Assembly (NCBI RefSeq): GCF_900107685.1
Contig: NZ_FNRQ01000004.1
Coordinates: 186,001 to 250,000, forward strand
DNA: 64,000 nt
Reading direction: 5' to 3'
From: Paraburkholderia sartisoli
GTDB lineage: Bacteria; Pseudomonadota; Gammaproteobacteria; Burkholderiales; Burkholderiaceae
Position numbers and translations under genes: made by a program. The first letter of the stretch is position 1. Each line of letters starts with the position of its first letter. The notes beneath the pieces were generated by a model that was not told where the DNA came from, did not search any database, and worked only from the letters and a program-made list of their open reading frames with translations. Shown in pieces: positions 26,123-36,764 of the stretch.

Positions 26123-26150
26123 ACGCCTGAACCGTCAAGCGTTCAGGCGT
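26123..26150 (-). terminator. Strong stem-loop after rhaS
   Basis: ACGCCTGAAC and GTTCAGGCGT form ten perfect pairs around an 8-base loop, 13 bp past the rhaS stop. No T-run follows on the minus strand, so it may be a transcript-end protector or partial terminator that uncouples the PhyH gene. Confidence 0.5.
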
Positions 26151-26162
26151 ATTGCCATACCG

Positions 26163-27170
26163 TCAGAAGTTGAAGTTGTCGATATTGCTTGAGTCAAACG
26201 TCGTCGGCGGTCCAAGGATGATTTCGCCCTTCGGGCCGATCGTGCGCTTGCCGAGCTTGCCCGCTTCGAACGATTCGCCTTCCTTGCCCGTGATCGTTCC
26301 CGACGCGAGGTTCGCAGCAGCATAAGCGGCGAGATAGCCGAGTTGACCCGGATCCCACAACTGGAACGCCTTCACGGTGCCGTTCTTGACGAACGCGCGC
26401 ATCTGGTTCGGTGTGCCGAGCCCCGTCACGGCAACCTTGCCCTTGCTCGACGAAGTCGAGATATAGCGTGCGGCCGCCGCAATGCCGACCGACGTCGGTG
26501 CGACGATCGCCTTCAGGTTGGGATACGCCTGCAGGAGACCTTGCGTCTCGACGAACGATTTCTGGTCGTCGTCATTGCCGTACGCGATTTTCACCAGCTT
26601 GAGCTTCGCATACTCCGGCTTTTTCAGCTCCTCCTGCATCCATTTGATCCAGGTGTTCTGATTGGTCGCGTTCGGCGTCGCCGACAGGATCGCGAATTCA
26701 CCCTCGCCGCCCATCAGCTTCGACACGAGCTGAATCTGGCCGCGCCCGATGCTTTCCGCGTTAGCCTGGTTCACGAAAAGCTGACGTCCATCAGGCGCGG
26801 TGTCGGAGTCGAATGTCACGACCTTGATGCCGTCCGACATGGCTTTCTTCAGATACGGCACGACCGCGTTCGCATCGTTCGCGGCGATCACGATCGCGTC
26901 CTGCTTCTGCGTGATCAGCGTGTTGATGTACTGCACCTGCGACGAGGCACCCGCGTCCGAAGGACCGACCACCTTGCCTACGCCGTGAAATTCCTTGATG
27001 CCGGCCATGCCGCCGTCATCGGCGATGACTTCGTACGGGTTATTGATCTGCTTGGGCAGAAAGGCGATCTTCAGCCCGCTTTTGAGCTCGGCCGCGCCCG
27101 CCGCACAGCTCAGGCCTAGCAGTGCTGCACACAGCGCTGCCGCGCCCGCGCAACGAAGTGGTCTTCTCAT
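26163..27170 (-). CDS. rhaS: Rhamnose ABC transporter periplasmic binding protein
   Basis: 335 residues. Signal peptide MRRPLRCAGAAALCAALLGLSCAAGA. The mature protein is a periplasmic binding protein of the ribose/rhamnose type (IAFLPKQINNPYEVIADDGG, DAIVIAANDANAVVPYLKKA, VVTFDSDTAPDGRQLFVNQA), close in pattern to RhaS of rhizobia. It binds L-rhamnose in the periplasm. Last transporter gene of the unit rhaM-lactonase-rhaT-rhaP-rhaQ-rhaS, 96 bp after rhaQ. Confidence 0.9.
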   Translation of the reverse strand: MRRPLRCAGAAALCAALLGLSCAAGAAELKSGLKIAFLPKQINNPYEVIADDGGMAGIKEFHGVGKVVGPSDAGASSQVQYINTLITQKQDAIVIAANDANAVVPYLKKAMSDGIKVVTFDSDTAPDGRQLFVNQANAESIGRGQIQLVSKLMGGEGEFAILSATPNATNQNTWIKWMQEELKKPEYAKLKLVKIAYGNDDDQKSFVETQGLLQAYPNLKAIVAPTSVGIAAAARYISTSSSKGKVAVTGLGTPNQMRAFVKNGTVKAFQLWDPGQLGYLAAYAAANLASGTITGKEGESFEAGKLGKRTIGPKGEIILGPPTTFDSSNIDNFNF

Positions 27171-27266
27171 GGCATGTCTCCTGGTTATAGTGTCGGGCTT
27201 TTTATACCCGGGGTTGTTAATCGTCCTGACGTCCAGCCTCTGCTGTGTTATCCAGCTACTGCCCGG

Positions 27267-28274
27267 TCAACCCGATCGGGCAATGAAGCGCCGGTCGCGT
27301 ATCGCGCGCCAGCGTGCAACCAGATTCGGAATCAGCACCGATGCGAGCAACAGCACACCCGTCACGATAGTCAGCGTTTCGCTGGACACGTCGTCGAGCG
27401 TCAACGCATTCTTCAGCACACCGACAATCAGCAGCGACAGCAGCACGCCGTACATCGAGCCGCGTCCGCCAAAAATGCTCACGCCGCCAAACAGCACCGC
27501 CGCGATCACCGACAGTTCGAAACCTTCGCCGTTGTCGCCGCGCGCGCTCGTAAAGCGCAGCGTGTACACGATGCCCGCAAGCGCGCTAAGCACACCCGAT
27601 GTCACGAACAGACGCAGGCGGATCCTGGCCACATCGATGCCAGAAAACGAAGCCGCCGTGGAATTGGCACCAATTGCGTAAAGACTGCGTCCAAAGGCCG
27701 TTGCCTGCAGCACCACGGTGAAGACCACCGCGCAGACGATCACGATAATAAAGGGCAGCGGAATAAAGCTCGACCACAGCGTGTCCATGCCGAACGCCGT
27801 ATATCCGGCGGGAAAGTCGGCCACTGCCTGGTCCCCGAGCAGCACATACGCGAGGCCGCGAAACAGTGCGAGCGTGCCGATCGTCACCGCAAGCGAAGGC
27901 AGGTTCAGCTTCACGACCACGAGACCATTGAGCAAGCCGGCCAGCGCGCCGAACACCAGCACCAGCACGATGACGACCGGCATCGGCAGTCCCATGTGCC
28001 AGAGCACGCCCATCAGCGCGCTAGATGCGCCCAGCACCGAGGCCACGGAAAGATCGATTTCCGCCGCCACGATGATGAGCGTCATCGGCAGCGCCATCAG
28101 CGCGATTTCAGTGAGATCGGCAAGCACGTTGCCCAGATTGCCGGCGCTCAGGAATACCGGCGACAGCACGCGCCCAAGAATCAAGGCCAGAATCAATACG
28201 ACGACAAGCAGCGCTTCCCATTGCAGCGGCGTTTCGCGCCGGCGGGTCAGCAAGGCGGAATCGGGTTTAGCCAT
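27267..28274 (-). CDS. rhaQ: Rhamnose ABC transporter permease
   Basis: 335 residues, about nine membrane segments, BPD_transp_2 family. Recognisable pieces are NLGNVLADLTEIALMALPMT, VAAEIDLSVASVLGASSALMG and GGVSIFGGRGSMYGVLL. With RhaP it forms the heterodimeric channel for rhamnose. The start overlaps the end of rhaP by 8 bp. Confidence 0.9.
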   Translation of the reverse strand: MAKPDSALLTRRRETPLQWEALLVVVLILALILGRVLSPVFLSAGNLGNVLADLTEIALMALPMTLIIVAAEIDLSVASVLGASSALMGVLWHMGLPMPVVIVLVLVFGALAGLLNGLVVVKLNLPSLAVTIGTLALFRGLAYVLLGDQAVADFPAGYTAFGMDTLWSSFIPLPFIIVIVCAVVFTVVLQATAFGRSLYAIGANSTAASFSGIDVARIRLRLFVTSGVLSALAGIVYTLRFTSARGDNGEGFELSVIAAVLFGGVSIFGGRGSMYGVLLSLLIVGVLKNALTLDDVSSETLTIVTGVLLLASVLIPNLVARWRAIRDRRFIARSG

Positions 28275-29331
28275 GGTCGCGTTTCCTCATCATGCGTTTG
28301 GCGACGGAGCGCGCGAGCAGCGTATCGGCGGCGATCGCCACGACGATCAGCGCGCCTTCGATGGCCTGCTCCCAGAACGGCGACACATGCAGCACAACGA
28401 GCGCGATGCTGATCACACCCAGCACCAGCGCGCCCAGCGTTGCGCCAAGAATTGTTCCGACGCCGCCCGTGATCGCCACACTCCCCACGACCGCTGCCGC
28501 CACGACCTGCAATTCGATGCCCTTGGCCGTGCTTGCGTCGACGGTGCCGAACCGCGCAAGCCACAGCGCACCGGAAAAACCCGCAATCGCGCCGCTAATC
28601 AGAAAGCCCCTTATCACACACCGCTCGACGCTGACGCCGGCAAGCCGCGCGGCCTCCGGATTCGAGCCGACCGCATAGTGCTCACGCCCGCCGCGAAACT
28701 GCTTCAGGTAGACCGACAAACCGACCAGCACGACAACCGCAATCAGCGCAAGCGACGGCACGCCGAACACCTCACCCGTCGCGAGCCGTGAGAACGATTC
28801 GGGCAAGCTTGTCGCGTTGATCTGTCCGCCATGCACCCATGCGTAATCGGCGCCGCGAAAGATATAGAGCGTCGAGAGCGTCGCCACCAGTGAAGGCACG
28901 CGGCCCACGGCCACGAGCAGCGCGTTGATGCCGCCCGCGACAAGACCGATCACGAGCCCCGCGGCAAGCGCGACAACCACGGGCATGTGCGGAAACGCGA
29001 CGAAGAGACTGCCCACCGCATAGGCGCTCACACCCACCGTCGACCCCACCGAGAGATCGATGTGTCGCATCAGGATCACGACGGTCATGCCCGCCGTCAG
29101 CAGGCTGACGATCGACACGTTCAGCAGGACGTCACGCAGATTCTGCAGATTGAGGAACTGGGGTCTGGCGAGTGCGGTCCCCACCACCAGCAGGATCAGC
29201 ACGACAAATAGCGTCGTCTCGCGACTCTTTGCGATCGTGCCGAACAGGCCGCCGGCACCAGATGTCCGGCGTTTCGCCCCGGTGGATTGCATGGGCGCCG
29301 CGCGCGGAGGAGTTGTCGAATGGCGCATCAT
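28267..29331 (-). CDS. rhaP: Rhamnose ABC transporter permease
   Basis: 354 residues. A basic N-terminal tail of about 35 residues comes before the first membrane segment ([17 protein letters not shown]). It has the BPD_transp_2 landmarks [20 protein letters not shown] and [18 protein letters not shown]. Partner of RhaQ. It overlaps rhaT by 4 bp (ATGA), indicating coupled translation. Confidence 0.9.
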   Translation of the reverse strand: MMRHSTTPPRAAPMQSTGAKRRTSGAGGLFGTIAKSRETTLFVVLILLVVGTALARPQFLNLQNLRDVLLNVSIVSLLTAGMTVVILMRHIDLSVGSTVGVSAYAVGSLFVAFPHMPVVVALAAGLVIGLVAGGINALLVAVGRVPSLVATLSTLYIFRGADYAWVHGGQINATSLPESFSRLATGEVFGVPSLALIAVVVLVGLSVYLKQFRGGREHYAVGSNPEAARLAGVSVERCVIRGFLISGAIAGFSGALWLARFGTVDASTAKGIELQVVAAAVVGSVAITGGVGTILGATLGALVLGVISIALVVLHVSPFWEQAIEGALIVVAIAADTLLARSVAKRMMRKRDHG

Positions 29332-30857
29332 GCCGCGTGCCCCAGGTTCACCGTGGACTGGCCCAGCGCCGCGCCCATGATCCGTTCCTCGTTCGCCTCG
29401 GCGCGCGGGATGTCGGCGCTGATGCGCCCTTCGTGCATCACGAGTACACGGTCAGCCATGCCGAGCACTTCTGGCAGTTCACTTGAAATCATCAGCACCG
29501 CCATGCCGTCGCGCACCAGTTCCGCGAGCGCGCCATACACTTCCGCCTTCGCGCCGACGTCGATGCCGCGTGTGGGTTCGTCGATGATCAACACTTTCGG
29601 ATTCGTCGCGAGCCATTTTCCGAGCACCACTTTCTGCTGGTTGCCGCCCGAGAGCGTGCCGACCGGCGCGGACGGGTCACCCGCTTTCAGATGCAGCCGC
29701 GTGCCCCACTGCGTGGCAAGCGCGCGTTCGCTCTTCGTGGAAACAAGTCCGTGCCTGACGAGCCGGTTGAGTACGGTCATCGACGCGTTACGCGCGATGC
29801 TCAGTTCGAGCGCGAGGCCCTGCTGCCTGCGATCTTCCGGCACGAGCGCAAGGCCCGCCTGCACGGCCGCCGCAGGACGGCCTGGTTTGAGCGGCTTGCC
29901 TGCGATACGGATTTCCCCAGCGTCGAGCGGATCAATGCCGAAGATCGCGCGCGCCACCTCGCTTCGCCCGGCACCGACGAGCCCGGCCAGCGCGACGATT
30001 TCTCCCGCGCGCACGTCGAACGAGACGTCCTTGAAGACCCCCGTACGCGTCAGACCACGCACGGACAGCCGCACTTCGCCGGGTCTCACGTCTGCCTTCG
30101 GATAGAAACTTTCCAGATCCCGGCCCACCATCTTCGCGACGATCGAAGCGGTGTCCAGTTCGGACGTTGGCGCGTCGAACACCTTCGCGCCGTCGCGCAT
30201 GATCGTCACGCGCTGCGTCAACGCGAAAACTTCGTCCAGCCGGTGGGTGATGAAAAGAATCGCGACGTCGCGCTCACGCAGACGCCGCACGATCGTAAAG
30301 AGCCGCTCGACTTCCGGCAACGACAACGCCGCCGTGGGTTCATCCATGATCAGCACGTTCGCGTTCAACGACAGCGCCTTGGCAATTTCAATGACCTGCT
30401 GATCGGCAATCGACAGCCCGCGCACCAGTTGATCGGCGCGCAGGTCGACGCCCAGCGACGCGAGCAGGTCGCGCACTTCGCGATGCATCGCATCGTATTG
30501 AATGCGACCGACGCGGTCCACCGGCTGGCGGCCCATGAAAATATTCTCGGCGATCGAAAGATCGAAGAACAGTGTCGGTTCCTGATAGATCACCGCGAGG
30601 CCCGCATCGCGTGCTTCAGCGGGCGTCGCGAACTGACGGAGAACGCCGTCCACCCGCAGTTCGCCTGAATCCGGTCGATGGACACCGGCGAGAATCTTGA
30701 CGAGTGTCGACTTGCCCGCGCCGTTTTCGCCGAGCAACGCGTGTACTTCGCCAGGCCATAGCGCAAGCCCGGCATCGGAAAGCGCCCGCACACGGCCGAA
30801 TGACTTGCTCGCATGCGTCAATTCAAGCCGCGGTACGCCGGAAGGTTGTTGCTGCAC
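29328..30857 (-). CDS. rhaT: Rhamnose ABC transporter ATP-binding protein (tandem ATPase)
   Basis: 509 residues with two ABC domains, as in RbsA-type proteins. The first has Walker [10 protein letters not shown] near 45, a degenerate signature [14 protein letters not shown] and Walker [12 protein letters not shown]. The second has the usual altered Walker [11 protein letters not shown], signature [15 protein letters not shown] and Walker [17 protein letters not shown]. It powers RhaPQ. The stop overlaps the rhaP start by 4 bp. Confidence 0.9.
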   Translation of the reverse strand: MQQQPSGVPRLELTHASKSFGRVRALSDAGLALWPGEVHALLGENGAGKSTLVKILAGVHRPDSGELRVDGVLRQFATPAEARDAGLAVIYQEPTLFFDLSIAENIFMGRQPVDRVGRIQYDAMHREVRDLLASLGVDLRADQLVRGLSIADQQVIEIAKALSLNANVLIMDEPTAALSLPEVERLFTIVRRLRERDVAILFITHRLDEVFALTQRVTIMRDGAKVFDAPTSELDTASIVAKMVGRDLESFYPKADVRPGEVRLSVRGLTRTGVFKDVSFDVRAGEIVALAGLVGAGRSEVARAIFGIDPLDAGEIRIAGKPLKPGRPAAAVQAGLALVPEDRRQQGLALELSIARNASMTVLNRLVRHGLVSTKSERALATQWGTRLHLKAGDPSAPVGTLSGGNQQKVVLGKWLATNPKVLIIDEPTRGIDVGAKAEVYGALAELVRDGMAVLMISSELPEVLGMADRVLVMHEGRISADIPRAEANEERIMGAALGQSTVNLGHAA

Positions 30858-30921
30858 TACGTGTCTCCTCCATCAGGCGACGCCCGTCTGGCGTCGCGGT
30901 AATTCAGGCCAGGCAATCGCG

Positions 30922-31815
30922 CTAGATACGATAGACGCGTTCGGCGTTACGCCTGAAGAGCGCGTCTTTCTCCTCCATGCTGGCGCCTTCCACGATCGCG
31001 GCATACGCGTTCCACAAATCCGTATAAGAGCCGAATAGCCGGTCGACCGGGAAGTTGGATGCGAACATCGCGCGCGCAGTCCCGAACGCATCGATCGTTT
31101 CGAGCACGTAAGGACGCAGGCTTTCCACCGTCCAGCGATGATCGAACATCGCAAGACCGCTGATCTTGACCGCGACGTTCTCGCACGTGGCGAGATGACG
31201 CATGCCGTCGCGCCACGCACGAAAACCCTCGACACTGCTGCGGTCCACGAACATGCCCGCATGATTGACGATGAACTGCGTGCCCGGATGGGCTTGCGCG
31301 AGCGCCGCGGCTTCCGTCATCTGCGACGGGTAGAGCTGCAGGTCGAACGACATGCCGTGGCGTCGCAGCAGCGAAAAATTCTCGCGCCAGAGCGGGTCAC
31401 GCATCAGATGCCGGCCGATATAGTCATAGAGCGGATTCGCATGAACGTTGAGAATCTGCCGCACGCCACGGGTGTTCGCGAACGCCGCGTGGCCTTCGAG
31501 TACCTGCGCGGCGTTCGGCGCGCCCAGGTCCACCGCCGCGACAATGCCCTGCGGCATGCCGCGTGAGCCGCCTGCATCGGCAACCGCCTGCAGCCAGCGC
31601 GTCTCTTCGACCGGATCGGCCGGATCGTGATTCGCCTCGACATGCACGACCTTTAGCACTTCGATATCGCGCGCATCCGCGTGCAGGTCCTCGACCAGAT
31701 AATCGTGTTTCAGCTCACGTGCGTCGCCGACAAACGACACGCCCGGGTTGGCAAGCCACGGGTAATGATGCGTTTTCAGGTCCCACAGATGAATGTGCGG
31801 GTCGACCACTTGCAT
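30922..31815 (-). CDS. Amidohydrolase-2 family lactonase (probable L-rhamnono-lactonase)
   Basis: 297 residues, TIM-barrel amidohydrolase with the N-terminal metal motif DPHIHLWDLKTHHYPWL and the closing pieces IVNHAGMFVDRSS and MFASNFPVDRLF (the metal Asp/Asn loop). This subgroup includes sugar lactonases of L-rhamnose, L-fucose and galactose pathways. Between rhaM and the rhaT ATPase and with rhamnose dehydrogenase and dehydratase genes nearby, it most likely opens L-rhamnono-1,4-lactone to L-rhamnonate. Confidence 0.82.
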   Translation of the reverse strand: MQVVDPHIHLWDLKTHHYPWLANPGVSFVGDARELKHDYLVEDLHADARDIEVLKVVHVEANHDPADPVEETRWLQAVADAGGSRGMPQGIVAAVDLGAPNAAQVLEGHAAFANTRGVRQILNVHANPLYDYIGRHLMRDPLWRENFSLLRRHGMSFDLQLYPSQMTEAAALAQAHPGTQFIVNHAGMFVDRSSVEGFRAWRDGMRHLATCENVAVKISGLAMFDHRWTVESLRPYVLETIDAFGTARAMFASNFPVDRLFGSYTDLWNAYAAIVEGASMEEKDALFRRNAERVYRI

Positions 31816-31851
31816 GGGACACCCTCCGCCCGTTGAAGGTTTAAAGATCGT

Positions 31852-32166
31852 TCAGGGAAGATGAAACACCGGCACGAGCGATTGCTGCAACGGCGTGTGA
31901 TCGGGCGCCGTCTGCATGATGTCTGCCATGTGATCCCACCATTTGCGCATGATCTCAAGTGCAGGCAGCTGGTCCATCGTGTGACCGGCGGGACGACTGA
32001 GTATGGCGAACAGATGGTGCGTTTCTTCATCGAGGAAGATCCGGTAATCGCGCACGCCTGCGTTGTGCAGTGCGTCAACGAGCGCCGGCCAGATCTCCCG
32101 GTGCCGGCGTTCGCATTCTTCGCGCATGCCGGGGTTGAGCATCATCCGGAAAGCCACTGTCTCCAT
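31852..32166 (-). CDS. rhaM: L-rhamnose mutarotase
   Basis: 104 residues, the normal RhaM length, from [13 protein letters not shown] with GAGGGA upstream. Family motifs are present: [18 protein letters not shown], the catalytic/binding region [16 protein letters not shown] and the C-terminal [11 protein letters not shown]. It interconverts alpha and beta L-rhamnose anomers after import. First gene of the minus-strand transport unit, divergent from the LysR gene at 32297. Confidence 0.92.
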   Translation of the reverse strand: METVAFRMMLNPGMREECERRHREIWPALVDALHNAGVRDYRIFLDEETHHLFAILSRPAGHTMDQLPALEIMRKWWDHMADIMQTAPDHTPLQQSLVPVFHLP

Positions 32167-32247
32167 TCCCTCGCGTCTCCATTTGTGTTCCGCGCTTTCT
32201 CGGGCGAAGCGTCTGGAACGACTATAATTCCGGCGTCGATAGCATCT

Positions 32248-32266
32248 CAATCCGAAGTTGGGATTG
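32248..32266. promoter_or_regulatory. Inverted repeat CAATCC-N7-GGATTG, candidate LysR-type site
   Basis: Perfect 6-bp arms with a 7-bp spacer in the 130-bp region between rhaM and the divergent LysR-type gene, 31 bp upstream of the regulator start. The size and position fit an autoregulatory LTTR site. Confidence 0.45.
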
Positions 32267-32296
32267 GGCGATACTGAAACCGAATCGCACAGGTCC

Positions 32297-33274
32297 ATGA
32301 ACCATAACGCTGCCACGGTCGCCCTCGTCAACAGGCTCAAGTTCAAGCACCTTGCGCTTCTCGTTGCGCTCGACGACGCGCGCAACGTCCATCAGGCCGC
32401 CGAAGCCATCAACGTCGCGCAGCCGAGCGCGAGCCGCATGCTTGGCGACATCGAGGAAGCGTTCGGCTTCCTGCTCTTCGAGCGCAACGCCCGCGGCATG
32501 CAACCGACGCCGCTCGGTGTCGTCACGCTGGCCTACGCGCGCCGCGCACTCGCGGAACTCACCCGCTTCGCCGAAGACCTCGACGTCAAGCGCAGAGGCG
32601 GCCACGGCCAGCTGACCGTCGGCGCGATCATGGGTGCGGCGCCCGACCTGCTTGCGATGGCCGTCTCCGCGCTCAAGACCGAACGACCGCTGCTCAACAT
32701 ACGCATACTCGGCGAAACCAGCGACCAGGTCGTGCAGTTGCTGCATCGCCGCGAAATCGATCTTGCGCTTGGACGGCTGACGAGCCCCTTGCAACACAAC
32801 GACTTCAACTTCGAAATGCTCGCCCGCGAGCCGCTGCTGCTCGTCGTTCGCAGCGCGCATCCGCTTGCCGGCTGTCAATCGATCACGCTTCGCGAACTGA
32901 TCGACTGGCCCTGGGTCGCACAACCGGTTTCGAGCCCTGCCCGCGTGCTCTTTGAAGAAGAGCTCGCGCGCGCCGGGCTCGCGACACCCGTGAACCTGAC
33001 CGAATGCGCGTCGATCTTCGCGACGCTCCAGCTCCTCGGAAACTACAACGCCGTTGCGATGCTGCCGGAGTCCGTCGTGCGCGATCACGTGCGCGGCAAG
33101 CTGCTCGTCGCGCTGCCCGCGGAAATCGGCAAAAGCCTGCCGGGCTTCGGCATTCTCACTCGCAAAGGCGAACCGCTTGCCGAGCCGGCGGAGCATTTTG
33201 TCGATCTGCTGCGCGGCGTTTCAAGTTCGCTTGCGCGTGAGGACGTTGAAGCCGCACCGCAACCCGCGCATTGA
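32297..33274 (+). CDS. LysR-family regulator, GbpR-like, of rhamnose genes
   Basis: 325 residues from [19 protein letters not shown]. The winged helix (about 15-75) reads [21 protein letters not shown] with [18 protein letters not shown], the version seen in GbpR-type sugar-responsive regulators. The ligand domain follows (about 100-300). It is divergent from the rhaM transport unit and convergent with the dehydrogenase at 33278, so it lies in the middle of the rhamnose locus and most likely controls it. Rhamnose or a pathway intermediate is the inferred effector. Confidence 0.85.
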   Translation: MNHNAATVALVNRLKFKHLALLVALDDARNVHQAAEAINVAQPSASRMLGDIEEAFGFLLFERNARGMQPTPLGVVTLAYARRALAELTRFAEDLDVKRRGGHGQLTVGAIMGAAPDLLAMAVSALKTERPLLNIRILGETSDQVVQLLHRREIDLALGRLTSPLQHNDFNFEMLAREPLLLVVRSAHPLAGCQSITLRELIDWPWVAQPVSSPARVLFEEELARAGLATPVNLTECASIFATLQLLGNYNAVAMLPESVVRDHVRGKLLVALPAEIGKSLPGFGILTRKGEPLAEPAEHFVDLLRGVSSSLAREDVEAAPQPAH

Positions 33275-33277
33275 TAC

Positions 33278-34060
33278 TCACTGCAGGTTGACGAAAAGGC
33301 CACCGTCCACGAGCAACGCGGCGCCTGTCACATAACGGGCGCGATCGGAAGCAAGAAAAACGACGCAATCCGCGACATCTTCCGGTCGCCCCAGCCTGCC
33401 AAGCGGAATGCGTTTTTCGAAGTACGCCTTCTTGGTTTCGTCGGCGAGATCTTCCGCGTTCAGATCGGTGGCGATCGTGCCCGGCATCACCGAATTGCAG
33501 CGGATACCGTAAGGTCCCAATGCGATCGCACATGACTGCATCAACGAATGCACACCCGCCTTTGTCGGCGTGTAATGCGTCTGCATGCCGCCGCCTACCA
33601 GCGCGCTGATCGAACTCGTCGCCACGATCGCGCCGCCCGTGCCCTGCTCTTTCATTTGCCGCGCCGCTGCCTGCGTGACATAGAACGCGCCGTTCAGGTT
33701 CACGCCGACAGTCGCTTCGAGCACCGCTGCGGGCATGTCGAGAAACGCGTGGAACGGACAGATGCCTGCGTTGCTCGCGAGCACGTCGACCTTGCCGAAC
33801 GCATCGACGGTGCGGCGCACGAGTTCCGTGCCGGTTTCAGCCAGCGCGACGTTGCCCTCGACCGCGATCACGCGACGCCCCAGCGCCCCGATTTCGCCGA
33901 CCACCTCTTCGACCGCCGAACGGCGTCCATACGACGCGTCGTTGTCGCCCCAGAAGTTGATCGCCACATCGGCGCCTTCAGTTGCGCACGCAACGGCAAT
34001 CGCACGGCCAATGCCACGCGAACCGCCTGTGACGATCACTACCTTGTCCTTGAGCAGCAC
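33278..34060 (-). CDS. Short-chain dehydrogenase, probable L-rhamnose 1-dehydrogenase
   Basis: 260 residues, classical SDR: TGGSRGIG at 11-18, SNAGI, catalytic Ser in ATSSISALVGGG and YTPTK as the Tyr-Lys pair. It lies 3 bp from the LysR stop (convergent) and downstream of rhmD on the minus strand. In the non-phosphorylating rhamnose route the first step is NAD(P)-dependent oxidation of L-rhamnose to the lactone by an SDR of this type. The other SDR in the locus (36765) is assigned to the later step; the two assignments could be exchanged. Confidence 0.8.
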   Translation of the reverse strand: MLLKDKVVIVTGGSRGIGRAIAVACATEGADVAINFWGDNDASYGRRSAVEEVVGEIGALGRRVIAVEGNVALAETGTELVRRTVDAFGKVDVLASNAGICPFHAFLDMPAAVLEATVGVNLNGAFYVTQAAARQMKEQGTGGAIVATSSISALVGGGMQTHYTPTKAGVHSLMQSCAIALGPYGIRCNSVMPGTIATDLNAEDLADETKKAYFEKRIPLGRLGRPEDVADCVVFLASDRARYVTGAALLVDGGLFVNLQ

Positions 34061-34109
34061 TTCTTTACCTCCACTTTCTGGCTATAAGCGATCGACGCGT
34101 TCAATGCCG

Positions 34110-35288
34110 TCAGTGCGTATAAGGCCGCGCGAGCGCGCATTCAGGGTTCAGGCGCACGCCAAAGCCCGGCGTTTCAGGTACTTTCATGCGGCCGTTCACG
34201 GGCACCGGTTCGTCCAGCAGCAATGGCGTAAACATGGGCACGACCTGATCCGCTTTCGGCGCCATCATCAGGAATTCCGCAAACGGCGAGTTATGGCGCG
34301 TCACGACAAAGTGATAGCTGTACACCGATGAACCGTGCGGCACGACCATCACGTTGTGCGCATCGGCAAGCGCCGAGATCTTGACCAGTTCCGTCATGCC
34401 GCCACACCAGCCTACGTCCGGCTGGATCAGGTCGCAACATTCCATCTCGAGCAGCATGCGAAAACCCCAGCGCGTCGCCTCGTGCTCACCGGTCGACACC
34501 ATCATGCCGCGTGGCACGTTGCGGCGCAGTTCAGCGTAACCCCAGTAGTCATCCGGCGGCAAACATTCTTCGAGCCATTTCAGACCGTGTTCATGCGCAG
34601 CCTGCGCGAGACGTGTCGCATAGGGCACGTCGAGGCTCATCCAGCAATCGAACATCAGCCAGAAATCGTCGCCCACTTTCGAACGCATGTCGGCCAGCTT
34701 TGCGATGTTCTTCTTGAGCCCTTCTTCGCCTTCCGCGGGACCGTGCTGCAACGGCATCTTTCCACCGATAAAGCCCATCTGCTTCGCGAGGTCGGGACGC
34801 GCGCCCGTCGCGTAGAACACGAGTTCGTCGCGCACCGGTCCGCCCAGTAACTGGTACACCGGTTCCTTGCGCACCTTGGCAAGCAGATCCCACAACGCGA
34901 GATCGACGCCGGAAATCGTGTTCAGCACGACGCCTTTGCGCCCGTAATAGAGCGTGGCGAAATACATCTGGTCCCACATCTTCTCGATGTCGGTCACGCG
35001 TTGCCCTTCCAGGAAGCGCGCGAGATGCTTTTCGACGATGAACGCGCCGATCTCGCCGCCCGTCGTTACCGCAAATCCGACCGTGCCATCACTTGCCTCG
35101 ATTTCGACGACGAGCGTGCCCAGCACGTTGATCCCGAACGACTGGCGGCTCTGCCGGTATTCCGGGTAACGCGCCATCGGCGTCGAGATGTGATCGTCGA
35201 TCCAGTGGCCGTCAGGCTGATCGTGATAATCGGCGCCGCCGCCGCGAACGATGAAGGCACGCACGTGCCGGATGGTGGGCATGGCCAT
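34110..35288 (-). CDS. rhmD: L-rhamnonate dehydratase
   Basis: 392 residues of the enolase superfamily, mandelate racemase group. Characteristic RhmD sequence: [30 protein letters not shown]. Magnesium ligands come from [21 protein letters not shown] and [13 protein letters not shown], and the catalytic His is in [12 protein letters not shown]. It dehydrates L-rhamnonate to 2-keto-3-deoxy-L-rhamnonate. It is in the minus-strand unit between an MFS transporter and an SDR gene. Confidence 0.92.
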   Translation of the reverse strand: MAMPTIRHVRAFIVRGGGADYHDQPDGHWIDDHISTPMARYPEYRQSRQSFGINVLGTLVVEIEASDGTVGFAVTTGGEIGAFIVEKHLARFLEGQRVTDIEKMWDQMYFATLYYGRKGVVLNTISGVDLALWDLLAKVRKEPVYQLLGGPVRDELVFYATGARPDLAKQMGFIGGKMPLQHGPAEGEEGLKKNIAKLADMRSKVGDDFWLMFDCWMSLDVPYATRLAQAAHEHGLKWLEECLPPDDYWGYAELRRNVPRGMMVSTGEHEATRWGFRMLLEMECCDLIQPDVGWCGGMTELVKISALADAHNVMVVPHGSSVYSYHFVVTRHNSPFAEFLMMAPKADQVVPMFTPLLLDEPVPVNGRMKVPETPGFGVRLNPECALARPYTH

Positions 35289-35354
35289 GAGGATGGGCTC
35301 CGTAGTGTCCGTATCTGAAGTGCCGCCTGGCGCGTCGATGCGTGCCGGCCTGCG

Positions 35355-36677
35355 TTAGCGGGAGTGATGAACCGGGTGCTGAAAGAGCGACGTCGAACTG
35401 TCTTTTCCGTGGCGAAAGAGCGTCGCGATCAGAAGCGCCGCGAGTACGCTCGCCGCGCCGAGCACGATGAGCCCTGCCTGTGTCGACGGAAACGCCAGAT
35501 CGGCCTGCGTGCGCAGGGTCGGCGCGATAAAGCCGCCGATGCTGCCAAGCGAATTGATCAGCGCGATGCCGCCCGCGGCGGCCGCGCCTGTCAGATAGCG
35601 CGTCGGAAAGGTCCAGAAAAGCGGCTGCGCGGCGATAAAGCCGCTTGCGGCGCAGCACAGTGCAACGAGCGCAAGCACCGGGCTATGCAGCAACCCGGAC
35701 AGACCGATGCCGCAACCCGCCACCACCAGCAGCAGCACAGCCCAGCGGCGATGCCCGCCGGTGCGGTCCGCGCGGCGCGGCACATACCACGTGACCGCGA
35801 CCGCACAGAGCCAGGGCAACGCCATCACGAGCCCGACGCGCAGCCCCACTTTCGTGCCGAGCAACGCTGCGACCTGTTGCGGCAGATAGAAAATCACGCC
35901 GTACACGCTGGTCTGGATCAGCAGATAGATAAACGAAAGCGCCAGCACACGGCGATCGCACAGCGCGGCAAGCACGCTGTGCGGGCCATGCGCGGCGGCT
36001 TCGCGAGCGTCTTCATCGAGCGCCGCCGCGAGCAGGCTGCGCTGCCGGTCGTCGAGCCACGTGGCTTCCGCGGGACGGTTGTCGAGATACCAGAACGCCC
36101 ACACGCCGACCGCCGAGGCGAGAACGCCTTCGATCAGAAAGAGCCACTGCCAGCCCGCGAGACCGAACGCGCCATGCAGGTCGAGCAGCAGGCCCGACAG
36201 CGGACTACCGAAAATAAACGCAAGCGGCGCGCCAAAATAGAACACGCCAACCGCACGCGCGCGCGCCGATTGAGGAAACCAGTGCGTGAGGTAATAGATG
36301 ATGCCGGGAAAGAAACCCGCCTCGGCGACGCCAAGCAGGAAGCGCAACGTATAGAACGCAAATGGCGTGTGTACCATCGACATGCCCGCGGAGACGATGC
36401 CCCACGTGACCATGATGCGGCACATCCACAGGCGCGCGCCGACGCGATGCAGCAAGAGATTGCTCGGCACTTCAAAAAGCGCATAGCCCACGAAGAACAC
36501 GCCGGCGCCAAACGCAAACGCGGCATCGGAAAGTCCTGTGTCGTGCTGCAACGCCTTTTGTGCGAAGCCGATGTTCGCGCGATCGAGAAAGGCCAGCACG
36601 TACATCAGCAGCAGGAACGGCAAGAGCCGCCACATGACCTTGCCGATGACTGCCCCGGTCGAGGAAGTCGTGTTCAT
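35355..36677 (-). CDS. MFS transporter, anion:cation symporter family (probable rhamnonate/sugar acid uptake)
   Basis: 440 residues from MNTTSSTGAVIGKVMWRLLPF, with AGGAG upstream. It has the ACS/phthalate permease signature FLDRANIGFAQKALQHDTG, FEVPSNLLLHRVGARLW and GVAEAGFFPGIIYYLTHWFP. About twelve membrane segments. Close relatives carry L-rhamnonate, glucarate or similar acids. It lies immediately upstream of rhmD, which suggests L-rhamnonate. Confidence 0.85.
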   Translation of the reverse strand: MNTTSSTGAVIGKVMWRLLPFLLLMYVLAFLDRANIGFAQKALQHDTGLSDAAFAFGAGVFFVGYALFEVPSNLLLHRVGARLWMCRIMVTWGIVSAGMSMVHTPFAFYTLRFLLGVAEAGFFPGIIYYLTHWFPQSARARAVGVFYFGAPLAFIFGSPLSGLLLDLHGAFGLAGWQWLFLIEGVLASAVGVWAFWYLDNRPAEATWLDDRQRSLLAAALDEDAREAAAHGPHSVLAALCDRRVLALSFIYLLIQTSVYGVIFYLPQQVAALLGTKVGLRVGLVMALPWLCAVAVTWYVPRRADRTGGHRRWAVLLLVVAGCGIGLSGLLHSPVLALVALCCAASGFIAAQPLFWTFPTRYLTGAAAAGGIALINSLGSIGGFIAPTLRTQADLAFPSTQAGLIVLGAASVLAALLIATLFRHGKDSSTSLFQHPVHHSR

Positions 36678-36764
36678 CGCGTCTCCTGATTCGTCCAGCT
36701 TCGTGGCCGGCTTGACTGGCACTGGCGTGTTCCGGTGTTCGTGTCCGACGGGTTCAGACGCGCA

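Noticed and set aside
27174..28412. Plus-strand 412-codon frame across rhaQ
   Set aside because: It is antisense to the permease gene and consists mostly of Arg, His and Gln, the signature of a shadow frame.
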